64,000 nt of DNA from JBFMGS01 sp040752635 (GTDB lineage: Bacteria > Bacillota > SHA-98 > UBA4971). Under the pieces are notes generated by a model that saw only the letters and a list, made by a program, of their open reading frames with translations, did no database searches and was not told the origin of the DNA. Numbering within the stretch: position 1 is the first letter of the stretch; every line of letters starts with the position of its first letter. Shown here piece by piece: positions 1 to 8,072 of the stretch. The stretch is from positions 13,239 through 77,238 of the forward strand of contig JBFMGS010000004.1 in the NCBI GenBank assembly GCA_040752635.1. The letters run 5' to 3'. The translations under genes were made by a program, and so were the position numbers.

Positions 1-55
1 NNNNNNNNNNNNNNNNNNNNNNNNNNNNNNNNNNNNNNNNNNNNNNNNNNNNNNN
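1..55. other. Run of N at the scaffold edge
   Basis: Fifty-five undetermined bases open the window. The reading frame that follows is open right up to them, so the first gene is cut by this gap. Confidence 0.95.
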
Positions 56-313
56 GAGTGTAATCAGAGCGTTACTTCTGCTGCTGCATCTCTCGGATAC
101 ACGACCGTTATGTGGACCATCGATACAATAGACTGGAAGACGAAGGAACCTCATAAGATCGTTGACAGGGTAACCCGGAAAATGGTGCCTGGCGCGATTG
201 TTCTTATGCATCCCACTGAAGTTGCAAATAAAGCGCTCCCGTCTATCGTGGAAACGGTAAGGAGGAGCGGCTATCAACTGTGCACAGTGTCGGAACTCCT
301 AGGAATGCACTGA
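56..313 (+). CDS. Polysaccharide deacetylase (NodB family), C-terminal fragment
   Basis: About 85 residues remain, open at the 5' end into the N run. The visible part carries typical late NodB-fold motifs: a TIDTIDW strand and a GAIVLMHP segment, where the conserved Leu-x-His of motif 5 sits, followed by a helix and the ending TVSELLG. Family members remove N-acetyl or O-acyl groups from peptidoglycan or chitin-like glycans using a metal ion. In spore-formers this subtype (PdaB/YlxY-like) often acts on the cell wall or cortex, but the diagnostic N-terminal Asp and His-x-x-x-His motifs are in the missing part, so substrate and localisation are not shown. It converges with the GH18 gene on the other strand, with a structured repeat between them. 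Confidence 0.85.
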   Translation, partial: ECNQSVTSAAASLGYTTVMWTIDTIDWKTKEPHKIVDRVTRKMVPGAIVLMHPTEVANKALPSIVETVRRSGYQLCTVSELLGMH

Positions 314-370
314 TTCTGCTGGGGGGTTGCCGGTACTTGCATCCTAATGTCACCGAGGCGCGCCCTGCCA

Positions 371-470
371 CTCCACTCGGGGGGGAAGGCCCCTTCCGAC
401 GGACCTCGTGCTCCAGGGCAGGTACTCAGGTACTACAGGTACTATAGGAAGGACTCGATCCTGCCTCTCC
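371..470. repeat. Structured intergenic repeat, copy A
   Basis: This GC-rich segment is clearly related to 50587-50669. Shared blocks include CCTTCCGACGGA, then CTCGTG and CCAGGGCAGGT, and later ACTCGATCCTGCCTC. Copy A begins with a G-run facing a C-run that can form a hairpin (about 380-394). It also carries an insertion of three near-tandem CAGGTACT units (about 419-443) that copy B lacks. It lies between two convergent genes. Which strand is functional, if any, is unknown. Two copies 50 kb apart suggest a dispersed element family. Confidence 0.7.
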
Positions 471-570
471 CTGCCTCACGGCAAGCACAGGAAGACCCGG
501 GGGAGCGCCGTCCCTGGAATGCAAGCACCGGTAAACCCTACCAAATGGTGGAATACTGTTGCGCATCGGC

Positions 571-2013
571 TCAACTGTTGCGCAGCTTCTCGCGGATGAC
601 CTCCCAGAACGCCCCGTCTTCGTATCCCAACTTCCATATGGCTATCCCGCCGAGGTCGTATTTGTTGACCAGGTCGAGCTTGGGCCTCACACTATGGGAT
701 GATTCGAACCAGACCTCGTGTCGTGCGCCGTTTTCCACATACTTGAAGTATGGGGATTTGCTGGTGGAGTCCCACAGGGGATCGATTCCCAGCTTCTTTG
801 CGCGGTTCATAGCCTGTGTGTAGGAGAGCGCAGTGACACGTCCGGTTGCCAGGTTCCAATCATAGCCGTAGGCCGGTATGCCCAGAAGGATCTTGTTCCT
901 CGGTATCTGCGTTATCGCATATCTTACCACCTTCTCCACCCAGCCGTGAGAGGCAATGGGACCCGGACCGCTGGTCCACGCATGTTCGTCATAGGTCATA
1001 AGCATCACGAAATCACATATCCGGCCCAGCGCGTAGTAGTCGAACGCCCCGACCCACGTGCTCGTGGCATGATCTGCCGTTTTGGCGGGAACGGAGATGG
1101 TGACCAGGTAACCTCGCGGCCTTAGCCTCGCAGCAAGCTCCGTCATGAACGCGGTGAGGTTCTCGCGGTCGGAGGGGTACACGTTCTCGAGGTCCACGTT
1201 AACCCCGTAGTACTCGCCACGCTGCAGGATGTCGAGGATGTCGGATATGGCCTTTGCCCTGGAGTTGGCGTTCTGCAGAAGCACGTGGGCACGCTTCCCG
1301 TCAAAGCCGGAAGGGGTCAGGTTATGAACGAGCGCGAGAGTGCGAACCTGGCCCGACTTCGCCACGTCCATGGCCCTCTTGCTTGGTGTCCCAGATATCC
1401 GCCCGTTTGCGTCCACGGCATACAGAAACGTGGCGACATAGTCGAGGAAATTGGCCTGGCGCAGGAGAGAGCCGTATGATGTGGGGTCCCCCGGGTAATC
1501 CTCTGTGTAGTATCCCAGGACCTGGCGGATCCCGCCGGTTTGTCGTTGCGAAACACCCGAATGCGAAGGGGGCTCGCCGGGCGCGCGGATCAAGAAGCCG
1601 GCAACCCATCCCACTTGCCCGTCGGAAAGGCGAACTTGGTACCAATCGTTGAGGCGCGCCAACACCGTAAGGCGGGCGCCAACATCGATCTTTGATATGG
1701 TTGCATAGGTAGTACCGGGGCCTTTCCTGAGCCGGGCGCGTTCTTCCACCGTCGCCGGCGTGCCGGGCTCGAGCATCGGCGAAGGCCGACCCTTGACGGC
1801 AGCTACCGTGCCCGCGTTAGCGGCTGTATGCGTAGCGCCCTCGTGCCGGGCCGATGACACGGAAGCCACATTGTGTGCGTCCGCGGGCGGCTGGACGACA
1901 GCATCGGAGGGTTTCTGGTTCTGTGCTGAGAAAACTAGAAGCAGGAGGGTCAGGACGGTTGCCGCGATCTTTGGGTCCAAATCAGGGCTTTCCTCCTTGC
2001 CGGGAGCGTCCAT
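571..2013 (-). CDS. SH3-domain glycoside hydrolase family 18 protein (spore-type wall hydrolase)
   Basis: The protein is about 480 residues from the ATG at 2013. An N-terminal hydrophobic segment (residues ~15-30) acts as a signal peptide or anchor. A low-complexity linker follows, then a bacterial SH3 domain (residues ~85-142) with the usual LRKGPGTTY start and a WYQV...GWV core. A GH18 barrel runs from ~163 to the end. The VNVDLE stretch matches the GH18 catalytic DxxDxDxE strand, with the Glu as acid/base, and the later MLMTYDEH strand is also typical. Relatives such as YaaH/SleL act as N-acetylglucosaminidases on spore cortex fragments, though those usually carry LysM rather than SH3 domains. 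An alternative GTG start at 2031 has a GGAG 11 nt upstream, so the exact start is unsettled. It diverges from the M16 peptidase gene. Confidence 0.88.
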   Translation of the reverse strand: MDAPGKEESPDLDPKIAATVLTLLLLVFSAQNQKPSDAVVQPPADAHNVASVSSARHEGATHTAANAGTVAAVKGRPSPMLEPGTPATVEERARLRKGPGTTYATISKIDVGARLTVLARLNDWYQVRLSDGQVGWVAGFLIRAPGEPPSHSGVSQRQTGGIRQVLGYYTEDYPGDPTSYGSLLRQANFLDYVATFLYAVDANGRISGTPSKRAMDVAKSGQVRTLALVHNLTPSGFDGKRAHVLLQNANSRAKAISDILDILQRGEYYGVNVDLENVYPSDRENLTAFMTELAARLRPRGYLVTISVPAKTADHATSTWVGAFDYYALGRICDFVMLMTYDEHAWTSGPGPIASHGWVEKVVRYAITQIPRNKILLGIPAYGYDWNLATGRVTALSYTQAMNRAKKLGIDPLWDSTSKSPYFKYVENGARHEVWFESSHSVRPKLDLVNKYDLGGIAIWKLGYEDGAFWEVIREKLRNS

Positions 2014-2261
2014 CCGCCCGCGGACGCACACAATCTGGTAATCTCCAGTTCTACTAAGGAGTCCGGGATCCTTTATGTAAGTTTCTCTAGTACCGGTGGT
2101 TTCTGCATAAGCTGGCACAGGACAAAAAAGTACGAGCGCGTCCAAAACATTGTGACAGGAGCCTCGACTCGGAAAGAGGAATCGCACTAAGGTAAGCGAA
2201 TCCATACCAAAGGTTGTCGGCATCCGTCGAGCAGTGGAGAGATCTGTCAAGGGGTGACTGT

Positions 2262-3608
2262 GTGACCTGCTACGAGCGAACTGTGCTTCCTGGTGGTGTG
2301 AGGGTAGTTACTGAGGAGATCCCGCATGTAAGGTCGTGTTCGGTGGGTTTGTGGTTTAACTCCGGATCGCGGCGGGAACTGCCAGAAGAGAACGGCGTGT
2401 CACATTTCATCGAGCATCTCGTCTTTAAGGGCACAGAGCGGCGCACCGCAAGGCAAATCGCTGAAGAGATGGATGATGTAGGGGGCCAGTTGAACGCGTT
2501 CACCGGCAGGGACCATACCTGCTTTTACGCGAAGGTCCTGGATGAGCATGTCAGCATTGCCATAGACATCCTCTGTGACCTGGTTTCCCGGCCGCTCCTC
2601 GCTGCGGAAGACGTCGAGAAAGAAAGAAGCGTCATAGCTGAGGAAATCGGGATGTACGAGGATTCCCCGGAAGAGGTAGTCCACGACGAGCTTGCCCGCG
2701 CCGCCTGGGGGCCGAGCTCGCTGGGCTTGCCAATCCTTGGGACGCAGAAGACCCTCAAGCGCCTCACGAGGGATGCCATAGTTGCGTACATGTCCAGCCA
2801 TTATACCGCTGGTAACCTTGTTGTAGCCGCTGCAGGAAGCCTGAAGCACGCAAGGATCGTCGAAGAGGTGGAAAGCCGCCTGGCTCTGCCTTCTGCAGCT
2901 ACAGATCCTCTAAACACCCCTAGATGGAGGCCTGCAGCTCATGTCTTTCGGCCCAAGAACACAGAGCAGGCCCACATCTGCGTCGGTGTCGAAGGGTACA
3001 GCAGGAACCATCCGTCGAGGTTTGCGCTCTACGTGCTCGACGCCGTGATCGGCGGGGGCATGAGCTCCAGGCTTTTCCAGAAGCTCAGGGAAGACTTCGG
3101 CCTGGTATACTCAACGTACACCTACGCGGCGTCATACGAGGACGTAGGAGCTTTTGTCGTATACGCAGCCACAAGCCCTGATAACGTAAAGGTTGTCCAG
3201 GGCCTCATCCTTGACGAGCTCGCGGAAGTGGCGTCTAACGGTATACGTCAGGAGGAGCTCGATAGAGGCAAGGAGCAGCTCAAGAGCGGGTTGGTGTTGA
3301 ACCTGGAGACAACCAATAGCCGGATGAGCAGGCTCGGGCGGCTCGAGCTTTTCCACGAGCCGCTCTACACGCCGGATGAGGTTTTCAAGATGATAGACGA
3401 TGTAACACTGGGTGACGTGAGACGAGTTGCTGCTGACTTGCTGGGAAAGGTAGCGCCGGTGATCGCGGCGGTGGGGCCGCGCAGGACGAAGTCGGCGTTC
3501 GGCGGGAGGAAACCATATGGTCCAGGGGATAGACGAGAGGCTGGAGTCGCTCCGAGCTGCCATCGAGGAACTCAGAGAGGAGCTACACTCGGAGATAGCA
3601 CGGGATAA
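2262..3608 (+). CDS. M16 family zinc peptidase (processing-protease type)
   Basis: The protein has 448 residues from a GTG at 2262, chosen because AAGGGGTGA lies 5 nt upstream. It has the inverted zinc motif HFIEH near residue 48, with the downstream glutamates of the EEIGMYEDSPEE helix supplying the third ligand. The usual second, inactive M16 half follows, and the length matches single-chain bacterial M16B peptidases (YmxG/PqqL-like). In Bacillus and many clostridia such a gene sits just upstream of the dpa/asd/dap cluster, as here. The last ~40 residues look unlike the family, and their DNA is shared with the next gene, so the 3' extension may be a recent read-through. The physiological substrate is unknown. 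Confidence 0.92.
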   Translation: MTCYERTVLPGGVRVVTEEIPHVRSCSVGLWFNSGSRRELPEENGVSHFIEHLVFKGTERRTARQIAEEMDDVGGQLNAFTGRDHTCFYAKVLDEHVSIAIDILCDLVSRPLLAAEDVEKERSVIAEEIGMYEDSPEEVVHDELARAAWGPSSLGLPILGTQKTLKRLTRDAIVAYMSSHYTAGNLVVAAAGSLKHARIVEEVESRLALPSAATDPLNTPRWRPAAHVFRPKNTEQAHICVGVEGYSRNHPSRFALYVLDAVIGGGMSSRLFQKLREDFGLVYSTYTYAASYEDVGAFVVYAATSPDNVKVVQGLILDELAEVASNGIRQEELDRGKEQLKSGLVLNLETTNSRMSRLGRLELFHEPLYTPDEVFKMIDDVTLGDVRRVAADLLGKVAPVIAAVGPRRTKSAFGGRKPYGPGDRREAGVAPSCHRGTQRGATLGDSTG

Positions 3609-3777
3609 CGGGAGGCTCGACGGCGCGCGCACCTGCGAGATCAGCGAGAGCCTTGACAAGCTGGTTGCGCAGTTTCTTCGCGTAAAGGAGAAACTCGAGG
3701 AAGAACGTGGGAGCCGGGATGTCACGGCATCGCGGCAAAGACTGACCCCCGCGTGTCCCAAGACCGGTGAATACTAG
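3517..3777 (+). CDS. Spo0E-like aspartyl-phosphate phosphatase candidate
   Basis: This is an 86-residue protein starting at ATG 3517 behind a good GGGAGG six to seven nt upstream. It overlaps the 3' end of the M16 gene by 92 bp in another frame. Two predicted helices are visible: an N-terminal IDERLESLRAAIEELREEL helix, and a second one with SESLDKLVAQFLR. The second matches the Spo0E family signature (Ser-x-x-Leu-Asp-x-x-Ile/Val-x-x-Tyr/Phe), in which the Asp is needed to dephosphorylate Spo0A~P. Members are 50-90 residues long, so the size fits. A charged, probably disordered tail follows. If correct, it would hold back sporulation by draining phosphate from Spo0A. Short coiled-coil proteins can mimic this pattern, hence moderate confidence in function. 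The gene itself looks real from its ribosome site. Confidence 0.62.
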   Translation: MVQGIDERLESLRAAIEELREELHSEIARDNGRLDGARTCEISESLDKLVAQFLRVKEKLEEERGSRDVTASRQRLTPACPKTGEY

Positions 3778-3835
3778 GCTTGCCATTGTGCCAAACTAAA
3801 GCCGACATCCAATCCTTCTCAAGGAGGCTTTGCGA

Positions 3836-4324
3836 ATGGCGAGCGTAATCGGCACATTTGACTCGCGTGACCAGGCCGAAAGGGCGGTTGACGAGCTCAA
3901 GAAGAAGGGATTCTCGGAGGACAAGGTATCCGTGGTCGCCAGGGAGGAGCGCGTGAGAGGCGGCGAACGCGGTGAGGGAGGCCTCACCATGGCTCGCGGA
4001 GATGACCTTACAGGCGGCACTCTCACCGGCGGTGCCATCGGTGCTGCCACCGGCCTCCTGGCTGGTTTGGGGGCTCTCGCGATTCCAGGAATCGGGCCTA
4101 TAGTCGCGGCAGGGCCCATAGCTGCTGGTCTCACAGGAGCCGTGACAGGGGGGATCGTCGGAGGGCTTGTGGACCTCGGCATCCCCGAGGAGCGAAGCAG
4201 GTACTACGAGGGGAAGGTCAAGGAGGGGAAGATCCTGGTAGCAGTGAAAGCTGACGACAACTCTGTCAGCAAGGCCAAGGATGTCCTCGCCAAGTACGCG
4301 GCCCGAGACATCGAGGTCCACTGA
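3836..4324 (+). CDS. YflT-like general stress domain protein with glycine-rich hydrophobic centre
   Basis: The protein has 162 residues. The ATG at 3836 follows AAGGAGG by 8 nt; a TTG at 3830 would add two residues. The N-terminus (VIGTFDSRDQAERAVDELKK) and the C-terminus (KILVAVKADDN...KAKDVLAKYAA) form two halves of a ferredoxin-like fold found in general stress protein 17M/YflT-type proteins. Between them lies a glycine/alanine-rich stretch (about residues 58-115), a hairpin-like hydrophobic segment typical of this family. The biochemical function is not known for the family. Members are often induced by stress or found in spores. It is a monocistronic unit between the peptidase gene and the lysine/dipicolinate cluster. 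Confidence 0.8.
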   Translation: MASVIGTFDSRDQAERAVDELKKKGFSEDKVSVVAREERVRGGERGEGGLTMARGDDLTGGTLTGGAIGAATGLLAGLGALAIPGIGPIVAAGPIAAGLTGAVTGGIVGGLVDLGIPEERSRYYEGKVKEGKILVAVKADDNSVSKAKDVLAKYAARDIEVH

Positions 4325-4515
4325 TCTCCTGACCACCCAGGCTTTGCTTGGCTTGCCGCCGCGAGCTCTGCCATCTGTAGCGGAGCGCGAGGCGGCTCTT
4401 GCTTTCTATAGGGCTCGGCCGTAAACTGGAAGTATAATCGCAATTTGGACAAGGAGACCAGTAGAAAAGGCCTGTAAGGGCCCGCTACTGGCGGGTGAAG
4501 GGAAGGGAGACGTAG

Positions 4516-5310
4516 ATGATGATAAGAACAATCGTAACAGGAGCAGCCGGGCGGATGGGTAGACAGGTCCTAGCTGCGCTTTCGAGGGAGCCTGACGTGG
4601 AACTGGTTGGCGGGGTGGACATCCGAGAACAGAAGGTCTTGGTTGATCCTGACCGTGGTGATCGGGTGCTGGAGGTGACCACAGATCTAGCTGCGTTGAT
4701 CTCCCAAGCGCGCCCGGATGTACTTGTTGATTTCACGCATCCCGGCGCTGTCATGGGGAATGTGAGGACAGCGCTTGGGAACCGGGTGAGGTGCGTGGTG
4801 GGAACCACCGGCCTCGGTGCGAAGGACCTCGAAGAGATCGACCGCGTTTGCCGCGAGGAGAGGATAGGGGCTGTAGTTGCACCCAACTTCGCGATCGGGG
4901 CGGTCTTGATGATGAAGTTTGCGGAGGTCGCGTCGCGCTACTTCAGTTCGGCCGAGATAATCGAGCTCCACCACGAGAAGAAGGCTGATGCGCCCTCCGG
5001 GACAGCTATCAAGACGGCCCTGGGTATGTCGCGGCACGAGCACGGAGCGGCCGCTGCTGAGGCTGCGGCTGGCAGTGAAGAGCCTCTGGCACGGGGCCAG
5101 AGCGTCGGCGGCATCAGGATACATAGCGTGAGGCTTCCTGGTCTCGTCGCCCACCAGGAGGTCTTGTTTGGCGGCCCTGGCCAGGTGCTCACGATACGCC
5201 ACGATTCTCTTTCCAGGGAGTCGTTCATGCCCGGTGTCACCCTGGCAGTGAGGAGAGTCATGGACCTGGATAAAGCGGTCTTCGGCCTCGAACACCTGCT
5301 GGGTATTTGA
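4516..5310 (+). CDS. dapB: 4-hydroxy-tetrahydrodipicolinate reductase
   Basis: The protein is 264 residues, the usual length. It reduces hydroxy-tetrahydrodipicolinate with NAD(P)H to tetrahydrodipicolinate in the diaminopimelate/lysine pathway. The N-terminal Rossmann motif GAAGRMG and the substrate/catalytic motif ELHHEKKADAPSGTA (about residues 152-166, with the catalytic His and Lys) are both present. Two adjacent ATG codons follow GGGAG; the first is used here. It heads a cluster whose product is shared between lysine/wall synthesis and spore dipicolinate. A GCCCGC/GCGGGT hairpin just before the ribosome site and a TATAAT at 4433-4438 lie in the 190-bp leader, but no matching -35 was found. 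Confidence 0.96.
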   Translation: MMIRTIVTGAAGRMGRQVLAALSREPDVELVGGVDIREQKVLVDPDRGDRVLEVTTDLAALISQARPDVLVDFTHPGAVMGNVRTALGNRVRCVVGTTGLGAKDLEEIDRVCREERIGAVVAPNFAIGAVLMMKFAEVASRYFSSAEIIELHHEKKADAPSGTAIKTALGMSRHEHGAAAAEAAAGSEEPLARGQSVGGIRIHSVRLPGLVAHQEVLFGGPGQVLTIRHDSLSRESFMPGVTLAVRRVMDLDKAVFGLEHLLGI

Positions 5311-5328
5311 AGGAAAAACGGAACAGGC

Positions 5329-5356
5329 ACCGGCCCTGTAGCAGGCTCATATATTA
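5329..5356 (+). promoter_or_regulatory. Sigma-K type promoter ahead of dpaA
   Basis: AC at 5329-5330, a 17-bp spacer, then CATATATTA at 5348-5356 reproduce the sigma-K consensus (AC, 16-17 bp, CATAnnnTA) exactly. The expected transcription start is near 5363, shortly before the dpaA ribosome site. In Bacillus subtilis the dipicolinate synthase operon is transcribed by sigma-K in the mother cell, so motif and context agree. Confidence 0.75.
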
Positions 5357-5390
5357 CACGTAGCAGTTGAAGGTCAGAGGAGGGACTGGG

Positions 5391-6287
5391 ATGAAAGGGG
5401 GCCTGCAGGGGCTGGTTATCGCGGTGCTCGGCGGGGACTGGCGCGAAATCGAGCTCATAAAGGAGTTCGTGGCCGAAGGAGCCTGTGTGAAAGCGGTCGG
5501 GTACCCGCCCCTTCCGGAACTCGAGGGCGTGTACAGGGAGGTTTCTGCGTTTGATGCCCTTCGCGGGGCGGGTGTCGTGGTGGTTGGCATGGGTGGTCTC
5601 GACGTCGGCGGCAAGGTGAAGACCCTCGACCCGGGTGTGACTTTGGCCATAACCGAGGAGGTGCTCGAGGTTATCCCTCCTAAAGCCCCGCTTTTTGTCG
5701 GAACCGCCAGGCCTCGGCTCAAGGAATTTGCCTCAAAGCACGGCGTTACCCTGGTTGAAGTCGCAGAGGACGACGAGGTGGCCATAAGGAACTCCATACC
5801 GACAGCCGAAGGCGCCGTCCAGATAGCCATGGAAGAGATGCCCATAACCATCCACGGGTGCCGTGCGGCCGTTGTCGGCTTTGGGCGTGTCGGCATTACA
5901 CTTGCGCGTGTCCTGATAGCCCTTGGCGCGCGTACCACCGTGTGCGCCAGGAACCTTGCGCAACTTGCGAGAGCTGAGGAGATGTCGGCATCCGTGATTC
6001 ATCTCTCGTCCCTGCCAGAGGCTGCTTCCGACGCTGACGTGGTCTTCAACACTGTACCTGCAATTGTGCTCACTGAAGAAGTGCTCCAAAAGATGCGGCC
6101 GGGCTCCCTTATCGTGGACCTTGCCTCCCAGCCTGGAGGCACGGACTTCCAGGCCGCCGCGCGCTACGGCATAAACACGGTTCATGCCCTCGGGCTCCCA
6201 GGAAAGGTTGCGCCGCGAACGGCAGGTAGGATCCTTGCCGACACGGTGCCTCAGATGATTCGCAGAGAACTCAGTCGTTCCCGCTGA
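5391..6287 (+). CDS. dpaA: Dipicolinate synthase subunit A
   Basis: The protein has 298 residues from ATG 5391, chosen because AGAGGAGGG sits about 9 nt upstream. With DpaB it converts a dihydrodipicolinate-level intermediate to dipicolinic acid in the mother cell during sporulation. The N-terminal half contains the DpaA-specific domain (AVLGGDWREIELIKEF start). The C-terminal half is an NAD-binding Rossmann fold with VVGFGRVGITLARVL around residue 165, as in S-adenosylhomocysteine hydrolase-like domains. It is followed by dpaB, asd, dapG and dapA, the same order as the spoVFA-spoVFB-asd-dapG-dapA operon of Bacillus. The sigma-K promoter at 5329-5356 points to late mother-cell expression. Confidence 0.95.
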   Translation: MKGGLQGLVIAVLGGDWREIELIKEFVAEGACVKAVGYPPLPELEGVYREVSAFDALRGAGVVVVGMGGLDVGGKVKTLDPGVTLAITEEVLEVIPPKAPLFVGTARPRLKEFASKHGVTLVEVAEDDEVAIRNSIPTAEGAVQIAMEEMPITIHGCRAAVVGFGRVGITLARVLIALGARTTVCARNLAQLARAEEMSASVIHLSSLPEAASDADVVFNTVPAIVLTEEVLQKMRPGSLIVDLASQPGGTDFQAAARYGINTVHALGLPGKVAPRTAGRILADTVPQMIRRELSRSR

Positions 6288-6323
6288 CCGGCCAATGCGC
6301 AAAACACGGTGGAGGTGTGAGCC

Positions 6324-6914
6324 ATGCGGCTTGCTGGCAAGAAAGTCGGGGTTGCGTTGACCGGATCTTTTTGCACCATTCCAGAGGTCTTGCCGGAAAT
6401 CGAGAAGGTAGTCGCTGAGGGGGCATCTGTGTACCCCATCCTGTCTGAGAAGGTTGCCACTCAGAACACAAGGTTCGGAAGGGCCGCTGACATCGCTCGC
6501 AGGCTCGAGCAAATGACCGGCAGGGAACCCATCTGCACCGTCCAGGAGGTAGAACCCCTCGGCCCGGGGAAGGTTCTAGATGCTCTTGTCATCGCGCCGT
6601 GCACCGGGAATACCCTTGCCAAGCTCGCATGCGGCGTCACCGACGGCCCCGTGCTGATGGCCGCGAAATCTACCCTGCGCAATCAAAGGCCTGTGATCCT
6701 CGGAATCTCCACGAACGATGCCCTCGGGGCGAATGCAAAGAATCTAGGGATCCTGTTAAATACCAAGCATATCTACATGATCCCGTTCGGCCAGGATGCA
6801 CCCGAGACCAAACCGGCTTCCCTCGTGAGCGACATGCGGCTCATGGTGGACACGATCGTCGAGGCTTTTGAAGCCAGGCAGATTCAGCCGCTGCTTGTTG
6901 ACAGAAGGCGGTAG
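6324..6914 (+). CDS. dpaB: Dipicolinate synthase subunit B (flavoprotein)
   Basis: The protein is 196 residues, the standard length, with GGAGGTG before the ATG at 6324. It belongs to the flavoprotein/HFCD fold: an N-terminal VGVALTGSFC nucleotide-binding turn, then the VIAPCTGNTLAKLA loop and the TNDALGANAKNLG segment typical of SpoVFB. It is thought to be the FMN-binding partner of DpaA in dipicolinate formation. The gene lies 36 bp after dpaA and is probably cotranscribed. Confidence 0.95.
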   Translation: MRLAGKKVGVALTGSFCTIPEVLPEIEKVVAEGASVYPILSEKVATQNTRFGRAADIARRLEQMTGREPICTVQEVEPLGPGKVLDALVIAPCTGNTLAKLACGVTDGPVLMAAKSTLRNQRPVILGISTNDALGANAKNLGILLNTKHIYMIPFGQDAPETKPASLVSDMRLMVDTIVEAFEARQIQPLLVDRRR

Positions 6915-6969
6915 GCGGGATATGCTAACTTAAGATAACTTTCGCGTACAGCGTAGAGAGGGGAGACCA

Positions 6970-8001
6970 GTGCGTAGCCTGAAAGTAGCAGTAGTCGGTG
7001 CCACCGGGGCAGTCGGCCAGGAGTTCTTGCAGGTCCTGATGGACAGGAGATTCCCCGTCGGGGATCTGTCGCTTTTCGCTTCCGCGAGGTCGGAAGGAAG
7101 AACCATGCGTTTCGCCGGCGAAACCATTCCTGTAACCACACTCACGGAGAAGAGCCTCTCCGGGCATGATATCGCTTTCTTCTCGGCGGGCGCAGCGGTC
7201 TCGAGAGAGTATGGGCCTCTTGCAGCACGCCAGGGGGTCCTTGTTATAGACAACAGCAGCGCGTTCCGCATGGACCCATCCGTGCCACTCGTGGTGCCTG
7301 AGGTTAACCCCGACGACGTCGCCAGGCACTCGGGCATCATAGCCAATCCTAACTGCTCAACCATAATCATGGTAGTGGTTCTGAAGCCCATCCACGACGC
7401 GGCAACCATAAAGAGGGTCGTAGTGTCCACCTACCAGGCGGTGTCGGGCGCCGGGGCGAAGGCCATGAGCGCGTTACTCGAGGAATCCCGCGAATACCTT
7501 GCGGGAAAACCCACTTGCGCTCATGCTCTTCCTTTTGCCTCCGCCCCCAAGCACTACCAGATCGCATTCAATCTCATTCCGCAGGTGGATGTGTTCGAAG
7601 ACATGGGCTACACCAAGGAAGAGTGGAAAATGGTACGCGAGACGCGAAAAATAATGGGGTCAGGTTTCGCCGTGACCGCTACCACGGTGCGTGTTCCCGT
7701 GGAGCGGTGCCACTCTGAGTCTCTCAACGTCGAGACCGTAAAGAAGCTTACCCGGGACGAAGCTCGGAAAATCCTGGCATCCGCCCCCGGTGTTAAGGTC
7801 GTGGATGACCCTGACGAGATGATCTACCCGATGCCGCTCTTTGCGTCGGGCCTCGATGAAGTCCAAGTCGGCCGGATACGAGAAGACAACTCCCTGGCCT
7901 CCGGCCTCAACCTGTGGGTTGTAGGGGACCAACTCCGCAAGGGAGCAGCCTTGAACGCTGTGCAGATAGCTGAGGAAGCCGCAAGACAAGGTCTACTCTA
8001 A
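6970..8001 (+). CDS. asd: Aspartate-semialdehyde dehydrogenase
   Basis: The protein has 343 residues starting at GTG 6970 behind GAGAGGGGAG. It reduces aspartyl phosphate to aspartate semialdehyde, the shared precursor of lysine, diaminopimelate, threonine and methionine. The GATGAVGQEF NADP-binding loop is at the N-terminus, the nucleophilic cysteine is in NPNCSTI (about residue 128), and the downstream substrate-binding arginine/histidine region is present. Its position between dpaB and the aspartokinase gene supports joint supply of precursor for dipicolinate. Confidence 0.96.
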   Translation: MRSLKVAVVGATGAVGQEFLQVLMDRRFPVGDLSLFASARSEGRTMRFAGETIPVTTLTEKSLSGHDIAFFSAGAAVSREYGPLAARQGVLVIDNSSAFRMDPSVPLVVPEVNPDDVARHSGIIANPNCSTIIMVVVLKPIHDAATIKRVVVSTYQAVSGAGAKAMSALLEESREYLAGKPTCAHALPFASAPKHYQIAFNLIPQVDVFEDMGYTKEEWKMVRETRKIMGSGFAVTATTVRVPVERCHSESLNVETVKKLTRDEARKILASAPGVKVVDDPDEMIYPMPLFASGLDEVQVGRIREDNSLASGLNLWVVGDQLRKGAALNAVQIAEEAARQGLL

Positions 8002-8072
8002 AACGCGTCCTGGAAGCCGTCTAGAGTCTCAGGCGCGCCGGCGAAAGTCGGGTCTAGAGTGAGGTGAAAGCC

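Noticed and set aside
347..823. Plus-strand frame through the structured repeat into the GH18 gene
   Set aside because: It is low complexity in the repeat and antisense to the hydrolase for the rest.
4433..4438. TATAAT upstream of dapB as a promoter, and the 190-bp leader as a lysine riboswitch
   Set aside because: No acceptable -35 lies 15-19 bp upstream, and I could not recognise the conserved lysine-riboswitch core. Only a small hairpin near the ribosome site is visible.
4687..5295. Long minus-strand frame opposite dapB
   Set aside because: It mirrors the codon pattern of dapB, lacks a ribosome site, and resembles no known family.
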